Assembly (NCBI GenBank): GCA_003171235.1 | Contig: PMYM01000238.1 | Span: 1-8,236, forward strand | Direction: 5' to 3' | DNA length: 8,236 nucleotides | Origin: Phycisphaerales bacterium | GTDB lineage: Bacteria; Planctomycetota; Phycisphaerae; SM23-33 | Shown here: in pieces, positions 1-4,289 of the stretch | Position numbering within the stretch: the first letter of the stretch is position 1 | How the letters are laid out: every line of letters begins with the position of its first letter | Notes under the pieces: generated by a model | Database searches by the model: none | What the model was told of the DNA's origin: nothing | The model's input: the letters and a program-made list of their open reading frames with translations, nothing else | Position numbers and translations under genes: made by a program

Positions 1-1364
1 GGGGTGGGCGGGTTTACCAGGCGCGGCGGGCGGGGGCGGAGCTGGAAATCGCCTTCAGCCGCGAAGTGGACGTCTCCGGCATAGCCGTCGGGGACGTGGT
101 GTACAAGAGCGACGATCCGGCCCTGCGCCGCCGGCTGGAGCAGGCCCTCTCGCGCGACCAGGTGCCGCATCGCCAGGAGGTGGATGCGGAACTGGAGGCC
201 CAGCTTGGCCAGCCGCTGCGCCTCAGGCTCCGCAGCCGGAGCGGCGACTGCGTGGAGGCGGCCTCCGACCTGGCCCTGGGCCCGGCCCGCGGCCAGGCCT
301 TCACTCCTGAAAAAGCCCGCCTGCAACTGGACCGCCTGGGGCAGACGCCCTTTGCCCTGGGCAAACTCGACACGCACATCGACCCGGCGGTCATGGTTCC
401 AGCCAGCCTGCTCAACCAGCTTCGCCGCCAGGCCTGCCGGCAACTCCAGGACCTCCAGGCCCGGCGGGCCGTCCACGCGGTCTTGCCCGTCTCGATAGAG
501 GACATTCGGAAAGACCCGGCAGCGGGCGACGCTCAGGCGGAAGAGCCTGCTGCTTCTCCCCGCCTCCACCTGCTGATTCGGCGGCTCGAGCAGTTGCCCG
601 CGGCCCTGGAGGCTCTGGCGGGCGGGGCGGCCTCGCTCTACCTGGACCTGCCCGATGGCCAAGACCTGGCCGCTGCGGCCAAGGAGGCCCGTCAAGCGGG
701 CATCGATTTCGCCCCCGCCGCCCCGCGCGTCTTGAAGATCGGCCAGGAGGACGCCCTCAAACGCCTGCTGGAGTTGGAGCCTCCGGCGGTGCTGGTTCGC
801 AGCCTGGCGGAGATAGCGCTGCTGCGGCAATGGGCGCCGAGTCTTCGGCTGATCGGGGACGCCTCGCTGAACCTGGCCAACGAATTGGCGCTGGGCGTGC
901 TGGCCGATCGCCTGGAGCGGTTGACGCCGGCCAACGATCTCAATGCCCGGCAATTGCTTGAGCTGGTGGGGCGGGCAGGCGGGCGGCGCCTGGAAATCGT
1001 TCTCCACCAGCACCTGCCCATGTTCCACACGCAGCACTGCCTGTATGCCTGCTACCTGGGGAAAGCCGACGATTGTTCGGGCGCCTGCCGGGGCGGGCAG
1101 TTGGAGCTGGTGGACCGCAACCGCCAGGCCATGCCGGTCGTGGCCGATGCGGTCTGCTGCAATACCGTCTTTGCCGCGGGGCCTCAATCCGCCCAGCGGC
1201 ATTTGCCGGAGATGCTGTCGGCCGGGCTGGCCCATTTCCGCCTGGAACTGCTGGGCCAGTCAGCCAAACAAGCGGCCGATGAGTACCGCTATTACCAAGG
1301 GCTGCTCAGGCAGGCCGCCCCAGCCAGCCGGGAGTATCCCTCGGGCAGTTGGGAGTATCCCTAA
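1..1364 (+). CDS. Peptidase U32 family protein, C-terminal part (5' end off the window)
   Basis: The reading frame is open from the left edge (first whole codon at position 3) to TAA at 1362-1364, so the start is outside the window. The GTG at 66 is internal and should not be taken as the start. The first ~130 residues fit the DUF3656-like segment of long U32 proteins (GDVVYKSDDPAL near 87-125). The rest fits a U32 barrel half ending in a cysteine motif: MFHTQHC from 1020, with Cys codons at 1038, 1050, 1074 and 1086, then CCNTVF from 1155. In characterised relatives (E. coli RlhA, TrhP, UbiU) conserved cysteines bind an iron-sulfur cluster and the proteins act in RNA or quinone hydroxylation rather than proteolysis. 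A role in rRNA or tRNA hydroxylation is therefore the best inference. The extreme C-terminus (REYPSGSWEYP) is made by a small DNA repeat and looks like an appended tail. Confidence 0.9.
   Translation, partial: GGRVYQARRAGAELEIAFSREVDVSGIAVGDVVYKSDDPALRRRLEQALSRDQVPHRQEVDAELEAQLGQPLRLRLRSRSGDCVEAASDLALGPARGQAFTPEKARLQLDRLGQTPFALGKLDTHIDPAVMVPASLLNQLRRQACRQLQDLQARRAVHAVLPVSIEDIRKDPAAGDAQAEEPAASPRLHLLIRRLEQLPAALEALAGGAASLYLDLPDGQDLAAAAKEARQAGIDFAPAAPRVLKIGQEDALKRLLELEPPAVLVRSLAEIALLRQWAPSLRLIGDASLNLANELALGVLADRLERLTPANDLNARQLLELVGRAGGRRLEIVLHQHLPMFHTQHCLYACYLGKADDCSGACRGGQLELVDRNRQAMPVVADAVCCNTVFAAGPQSAQRHLPEMLSAGLAHFRLELLGQSAKQAADEYRYYQGLLRQAAPASREYPSGSWEYP
1330..1362. repeat. Two copies of a 12-bp quasi-palindromic repeat at a gene end
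   Basis: GGGAGTATCCCT occurs at 1330-1341 and again at 1351-1362, exactly 21 bp (seven codons) apart. Each copy contains GGGA and TCCC as inverted halves. Both lie in the last codons of the U32 gene, and the second runs into its stop codon, so they supply the terminal EYP...EYP peptide. They may be remains of a dispersed repeat that extended the gene, or a weak stem structure at the 3' end. Confidence 0.6.
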
Positions 1365-1370
1365 GGTTAG

Positions 1371-1627
1371 GGCAAGAATGAACCAGGCGGGCTTGGCAGT
1401 CCGGCCGAGGATGGGGCCTTGCGGCTGATGGTCAATGATGACGGCCTGGGCCTGACCCAGCCGACCTGTCCGGAGAGGGCTTGCATATCATGAGCTGTCG
1501 CGCAAGAATGACGGGCGCCAGCCTGACTGTCGAAAGCCGCCCTGCCTGCCTGCGCCGAGGCTTCGGCAGGCAGGCCGGCGGCGCTTGCATGACAGGCAAA
1601 CTTGAAGCGGCGAGGAATCCTGACTAA
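1371..1627 (+). pseudogene. Remnant of a sensor histidine kinase (HATPase_c C-terminal part, frameshifted)
   Basis: In one frame, 1395-1454 reads as G-S-P-A-E-D-G-A-L-R-L-M-V-N-D-D-G-L-G-L, which contains the DDGxG (G1 box) ATP-binding signature of a histidine kinase. That frame stops at TGA 1491-1493. In the -1 frame, 1472-1540 reads GEGLHIMSCRARMTGASLTV followed by ESR, the expected G2 box and following strand of a NarL-family kinase (GxGLxIMxxRAxxxGGxLxV). That frame stops at TAA 1625-1627, nine bases before the response regulator start. The two halves of one ATPase domain thus lie in different frames. The dimerisation/phospho-acceptor (HisKA_3) part and any sensor domain are absent, because a stop at 1368 and the U32 gene lie immediately upstream. 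This is read as a decayed kinase that once paired with the following regulator. A single-base sequencing error could explain the frameshift but not the missing N-terminal part. Confidence 0.62.
1541..1574. repeat. GC-rich hairpin repeat (10-bp perfect stem)
   Basis: CCTGCCTGCC (1541-1550) and GGCAGGCAGG (1565-1574) form a perfect 10-bp inverted repeat around a 14-nt loop. The flanking GCCGC and CCGGCGGC can partly extend the stem. It lies after the last recognisable kinase residues and about 60 bases before the response regulator. There is no T-run, so it is more likely a dispersed REP-like repeat than a classical terminator. Confidence 0.6.
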
Positions 1628-1636
1628 GCTGGTGTT

Positions 1637-2317
1637 ATGACCCGCAAGACACACGAAGACGGACACCGCTGGAACATCATCATCGTGGACGACCACCCCA
1701 TTATCCGCAAGGGGCTGGCCGACTTGATCAAGCAGGAACACGATTTGAACGTCTGCGGGGCTTACGACGAGGCCAACGCCGCCCTGGCCGTCATGGAGAG
1801 CCTCAAACCCGACCTGGCCATCGTCGACATCACCCTGCGGGACACCAGCGGCATCGAGTTGATCAAGGACATCAAGATCCGCTTTCCCAAGCTGCCTGTG
1901 CTGGTATTGTCCATGCACGACGAGTCCTTCTACGCCGAGCGCGCCCTGCGCGCCGGCGCCCGCGGCTACGTCATGAAGGAAGAGGCCAGCGAGAAGGTCA
2001 TGACCGCCATCCGCCGAGTCCTGGCGGGCGAGGTGTATCTCAGCGAGTCGGTCGCCGCCCGCATGCTCTCCAAGTACGTGGACGGCCGGCCCGAGCAGGG
2101 CAGCAACCCGGTGGAGCGGCTCAGCGACCGCGAACTGGAAGTCTTCGAGTTGATCGGGCGCGGGCTGGGAACTTCCCAGATAGCCGAGAAACTCCACCGC
2201 AGCATCAAGACCATCGAGGCCCACCGCGCCAACATCAAGCGCAAGCTGCAATTGCGGACTTCGCCCGAGCTGCTCCGCATGGCCCTGCAGTGGGTGCAGA
2301 CGCAGGAAACCGCCTGA
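1637..2317 (+). CDS. NarL/FixJ-type two-component response regulator (LuxR-type HTH)
   Basis: This 226-residue protein has the standard two-domain build. The receiver domain (about 13-130) has the acidic pair D18-D19, the phospho-acceptor D64 in IVDITL, S92 at the switch Thr/Ser position and K114 in GYVMKEEA. The LuxR/GerE helix-turn-helix (about 161-220) has LSDRELEVFELIGRGLGTSQIAEKL followed by the recognition-helix motif SIKTIEAHRANIKRKL. All residues needed for phosphorylation are present, so the protein looks functional. ATG 1637 gives the normal length for the family, although no good ribosome-binding site is seen in the 12 bases before it. Upstream there is only a broken histidine kinase, so its kinase partner must be elsewhere or it may be phosphorylated by another route. 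Target genes are unknown; the CTAGGGGAA repeats about 100 bp downstream are a candidate binding site. Confidence 0.95.
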   Translation: MTRKTHEDGHRWNIIIVDDHPIIRKGLADLIKQEHDLNVCGAYDEANAALAVMESLKPDLAIVDITLRDTSGIELIKDIKIRFPKLPVLVLSMHDESFYAERALRAGARGYVMKEEASEKVMTAIRRVLAGEVYLSESVAARMLSKYVDGRPEQGSNPVERLSDRELEVFELIGRGLGTSQIAEKLHRSIKTIEAHRANIKRKLQLRTSPELLRMALQWVQTQETA

Positions 2318-2319
2318 CT

Positions 2320-2347
2320 GGGGATACCCCGCGGCCCCTTCGGGGGC
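2320..2347 (+). terminator. Pair of small hairpins just after the response regulator
   Basis: GGGG-ATA-CCCC at 2320-2330 and CCCC-TTC-GGGG at 2335-2345 follow within 30 bases of the stop codon at 2315-2317. The second has a TTC loop, which favours a stable RNA stem. There is no T-tract, so termination is possible but not shown. Confidence 0.35.
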
Positions 2348-2379
2348 AAGACGCGCCTCCCCGCCCGATACGTCAGCCC

Positions 2380-2401
2380 GCCCGCGGCATCCGCCGCGGG
2401 C
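2380..2401. terminator. Strong GC hairpin in the gap after the response regulator
   Basis: GCCCGCGGC (2380-2388) and GCCGCGGGC (2393-2401) form a perfect 9-bp stem with an ATCC loop. It stands between the response regulator and the iteron-like repeats and is the strongest fold in this gap. It lacks a following T-run; it may terminate the upstream transcript or simply be a palindromic repeat. Confidence 0.45.
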
Positions 2402-2421
2402 ATGTCCACGGCCAGACCGCG

Positions 2422-2476
2422 TCTAGGCGGAAGTCCCTAGGGGAAGCCTCTTAGCGGAAAGCACTAGGGGAAATCA
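2422..2476. promoter_or_regulatory. Four iteron-like repeats (CTAGGGGAA core), candidate operator
   Basis: Two 27-bp tandem copies (2422-2448 and 2449-2475) match at 20 of 27 positions, and both contain ACTAGGGGAA or CCTAGGGGAA. On closer reading each copy splits into two related units, giving four starts at 2423 (CTAGGCGGAAG), 2437 (CTAGGGGAAG), 2450 (CTTAGCGGAAA) and 2464 (CTAGGGGAAA), spaced 14, 13 and 14 bases. Such phased short repeats upstream of a gene are typical of binding sites for a DNA-binding regulator. The nearest candidate is the LuxR-type regulator encoded at 1637-2317, and the nearest downstream gene starts at 2584. The repeats are seen directly; the operator role is inference. 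Confidence 0.5.
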
Positions 2477-2583
2477 AGGTTCAAGCCTAATTGTCGGAAT
2501 TGAACTTCGCCCTTATCCTTATTGCCAGTAGCGATCGAGTTGAGCCAACCCAGCCGCGGCTTCAGGTACGCGGGAGACGAGAG

Positions 2584-2778
2584 ATGAGAATCTTGGTGAA
2601 GGTGCAACAGACAAAAGGAAGGTTCATGGCCTGGTGCCCGGCGCTTCCGGGCTGCAGGACGCAAGCCGCCACCAGCGACGGCGCACGCCAACTCATGGAA
2701 GACGCCATCCGCGGCTACCTGTCCAGCCTGAATGTAGCCGTGCCTCAGCTTCTCGAGCAGCAATTGGTTGAAAGTTGA
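2584..2778 (+). CDS. HicB-like small protein (orphan antitoxin-type fold)
   Basis: This 64-residue protein has the HicB N-terminal domain pattern: an opening beta strand (MRILVKVQ), then G12-R-F-M-A-W-C-P-A-L-P-G-C24, then a helix A34-R-Q-L-M-E-D-A-I-R-G-Y-L46. HicB proteins normally neutralise the RNase toxin HicA and bind their own promoter. No HicA (double-stranded-RNA-binding-like protein of about 60 residues with a conserved His) is seen on either side, and there is no C-terminal DNA-binding domain, so this is an orphan or short HicB-type protein whose role is unknown. ATG 2584 was chosen because GGGAG at 2572-2576 lies seven bases before it. A longer frame from TTG 2491 adds 31 residues of poor protein quality with no ribosome-binding site. 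It sits 48 bases before the next gene and may share its transcript. Confidence 0.75.
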   Translation: MRILVKVQQTKGRFMAWCPALPGCRTQAATSDGARQLMEDAIRGYLSSLNVAVPQLLEQQLVES

Positions 2779-2784
2779 TTGACC

Positions 2785-2802
2785 CTCAGCCCCCGGGCTG
2801 AG
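2785..2802. promoter_or_regulatory. Short hairpin between the HicB-like and CBM48 genes
   Basis: CTCAGCC (2785-2791) pairs perfectly with GGCTGAG (2796-2802) around a 4-nt loop. It ends 11 bases before the ribosome-binding site of the next gene. It could partly terminate transcription or set the relative expression of the two genes. No T-tract follows. Confidence 0.35.
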
Positions 2803-2826
2803 ATTCGTGATCCGGAGAGGTAAGTC

Positions 2827-3252
2827 ATGGTTGACGTGGAAAACGGCAAAGTGATGTTCAGCTTCTTCCGGCCCCAGGCCAAAGAGGTCTTCCTGGTGGG
2901 CGACTTCAACGGCTGGCAGGCCGACAGCCTGCCCATGCGGCGCGGCGAAGGCGGCTACTGGAAGGCCCAGATGGAGCTGCCCCAGGGGCAGTACCGTTTC
3001 CGCTACCTGGCCGACGGCTCCTGGTACACCGACTTCGCGGCCTTCGGCGTGACCCCCGGCCCCTACCACTACGACAGCCTGGTGCGGGTGGCGGCGCCGG
3101 TTCGGGCCGTGGTCGAGACGCCCCTGCCGGCGGCCGCTGCCATCCGGCCCCGCCGGCGCAGGCGCCGCCGCATCCTCAAGCACGCCTTCACCGAACAATT
3201 CCAAGGCGCCTCCGCCAGCGGACGCGCCGATCTTGTCCAAGGAGTCGCCTGA
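2827..3252 (+). CDS. Stand-alone CBM48 / isoamylase early-set (AMPK-type glycogen-binding) protein
   Basis: This 141-residue protein is nearly all one glycogen-binding-type domain. F14-RPQAKEVFLVGDFNGW30 is the hallmark first half; G43-YW45-KAQMELPQGQYRFRYLADG64-SW is the second half with the expected aromatic residues; the domain ends near 88. No catalytic alpha-amylase domain follows. Such domains bind alpha-glucan chains and in larger proteins target branching enzymes, isoamylases and AMPK to glycogen; here the role is open. The C-terminal ~50 residues are unusual: a Pro/Ala-rich linker, then R107-P followed by seven consecutive arginines (109-115) and a tail. This basic patch could bind a polyanion or a partner. 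GGAGAGG at 2814-2820 is a good ribosome-binding site. The stop codon overlaps the desulfoferrodoxin start (ATGA), so the two are probably translationally coupled. Confidence 0.9.
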   Translation: MVDVENGKVMFSFFRPQAKEVFLVGDFNGWQADSLPMRRGEGGYWKAQMELPQGQYRFRYLADGSWYTDFAAFGVTPGPYHYDSLVRVAAPVRAVVETPLPAAAAIRPRRRRRRRILKHAFTEQFQGASASGRADLVQGVA

Positions 3253-3689
3253 TGAACCAGCCCATACTGTACAAGTGCCCCGTCTGCGACACCGTGGTGG
3301 AAGTGCTGGAGGACTTCGGCCTGGAACTGCTCTGCTGCGGGCGCCAAATGCAGCCGCTACGGCACCGCCTCGCCCGCCCGGCAGATCGCCACTGGCCCGC
3401 CCTGGCATGGGACCGCCGCGGGCTGACCGTCAGCGTCGGCGGCGATCAGCCCCATCCCATGGACCAGGCCCATTGCCTGCGATGGGTCGAGGTGTTGGCC
3501 GGAAATCGCTGCTACCGCCAATACTTTCAGCCGGGTGAATTGCCGAAGGCTTTTTTTGACCTCCCCCGCGGGCCGGTAGCCGTTCGCTGCTGCTGCAGCG
3601 TCCACGGCTTATGGTCCAACCGCCAGCCGGAGTGCCTCCGCCGCGACAGCGCCCTGCCTGCGTCCGCCAGCGCGATGGGCGTGGGTTAA
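3252..3689 (+). CDS. dfx: Desulfoferrodoxin (2Fe superoxide reductase)
   Basis: This 145-residue protein reduces superoxide to hydrogen peroxide without making oxygen, a cytoplasmic defence of anaerobes. The N-terminal desulforedoxin-like domain has C9-PV-C12 and C28-C29-G, the four ligands of a rubredoxin-type Fe(Cys)4 centre. The C-terminal catalytic domain keeps all five ligands of the Fe(His)4Cys site: H47, H68 (in PHPM), H74, C115 and H118 (CSVHGLW). The catalytic loop reads D45-R46-H47 where Desulfovibrio-type enzymes have E-K-H, so both the loop acid and the catalytic lysine are conservatively changed. About 22 residues follow HGLW, longer than in typical enzymes of about 126 residues. 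AAGGAG at 3239-3244 precedes ATG 3252 by seven bases, inside the upstream gene. Electrons probably come from a rubredoxin, not seen here, or from the neighbouring NADH-linked iron-sulfur proteins. Confidence 0.93.
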   Translation: MNQPILYKCPVCDTVVEVLEDFGLELLCCGRQMQPLRHRLARPADRHWPALAWDRRGLTVSVGGDQPHPMDQAHCLRWVEVLAGNRCYRQYFQPGELPKAFFDLPRGPVAVRCCCSVHGLWSNRQPECLRRDSALPASASAMGVG

Positions 3690-3713
3690 GCGGGCGAAGG
3701 TCTTGATCAGGGT

Positions 3714-3751
3714 ATGGGCCAGGATCAATTCGTGCGATGATCTTGGCCCAT
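3714..3751 (+). terminator. Terminator-like hairpin after the desulfoferrodoxin gene
   Basis: ATGGGCCAGGATCA (3714-3727) pairs with TGATCTTGGCCCAT (3738-3751) in a 14-bp stem with one G-T wobble and a 10-nt loop. It starts 24 bases after the stop codon and is followed by CCTATTTCTT, a modest T-rich stretch. It lies between two convergent genes and so probably ends the HicB/CBM48/dfx transcript; in the other direction it could also stop the opposing transcript. Confidence 0.6.
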
Positions 3752-3802
3752 CCTATTTCTTGAGGTAGGGCATGCTGATTCCGCCTCTGCCGACTCCCCT
3801 GG

Positions 3803-4234
3803 TCAATTCGGGCTTTTGTTGGCGCGTGATCTTTGACGATGCAGGTGCCAACGAAGAAGCCATGCTGCCGGCAAGATCGACGTTAGAACAATCGGGTAAA
3901 CTCGGGACAGGGTGAGCGTCCACCAGACGCTGCCGGTTTCAAATTGAAAGTGATGGTAGTACAACCCCGGAAATTCAAACACTTGCACCTTGGGGAATTC
4001 TGAGGAATCATTCTTGAGGCCAATTATGCCGCTTCTTGTATACGGCTGTCCTTGGTTGTACAGAGCGATACCAAAACCGAAATTCCCAATTCTCACATCA
4101 TCCCACAGTCTCCATCCTACGGGGCCTTCTCCTCCCCATGGGGTGGTGCTAAGTGGAATCATGATTAAAAGAAGCAGGAAGAGGATAACGGAGAAGATTG
4201 CTGCCAGCGTAAAGATGCGGTGCTGTTTCCACAT
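3803..4234 (-). CDS. Small membrane protein of unknown function
   Basis: This 143-residue protein is not assignable to a named family. It has an N-terminal hydrophobic helix (about 7-28), a middle region rich in Gly, Trp, Tyr and Phe (about 30-108) that is probably outside the membrane, a second hydrophobic segment (about 112-128: YPIVLTSILPAAWLLRW) and a basic tail (HRQRSR). The general layout, with a final Trp/Pro-containing helix followed by an Arg-rich tail, recalls small hypothetical proteins common in Planctomycetes. The start is supported by AGGAG at 4246-4242, seven bases upstream. The coding region is visibly poorer in GC than all its neighbours, with AT-rich codons such as AAA, AAT and ATT, which suggests separate acquisition. 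It lies 55 bases downstream of the FAD oxidoreductase on the same strand but may have its own promoter. Confidence 0.65.
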   Translation of the reverse strand: MWKQHRIFTLAAIFSVILFLLLLIMIPLSTTPWGGEGPVGWRLWDDVRIGNFGFGIALYNQGQPYTRSGIIGLKNDSSEFPKVQVFEFPGLYYHHFQFETGSVWWTLTLSRVYPIVLTSILPAAWLLRWHLHRQRSRANKSPN

Positions 4235-4241
4235 CGTTATG

Positions 4242-4262
4242 CTCCTGTCGGAGGAAATTATA
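4242..4262 (-). promoter_or_regulatory. Possible -10 box and ribosome-binding site of the small membrane protein gene
   Basis: On the minus strand TATAAT (4262-4257) is a perfect -10 match, and AGGAG (4246-4242) is a good Shine-Dalgarno site seven bases before the ATG. No convincing -35 box is seen about 17 bases upstream, and the short distance from the -10 box to the start would give a very short leader. The ribosome-binding site is firm; the promoter is tentative. Confidence 0.35.
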
Positions 4263-4289
4263 CATCCAGATTAACTGCTCCCATTCTTT

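Noticed and set aside
66..68. GTG as start of the U32 gene
   Set aside because: The frame is open and protein-like back to position 3, and the U32 domain N-terminal half is missing, so the gene begins outside the window.
1367..2251. Open frame of 294 codons on the - strand
   Set aside because: It runs antisense to the response regulator and the kinase remnant and shows no recognisable domain.
2491..2583. Upstream TTG start for the HicB-like gene
   Set aside because: No ribosome-binding site before it, and the added 31 residues do not look like the family; ATG 2584 has GGGAG seven bases upstream.
2464..3408. Open frame of 314 codons on the - strand
   Set aside because: It covers the HicB-like, CBM48 and dfx genes in antisense; those have good ribosome-binding sites and family motifs, and this frame has none.
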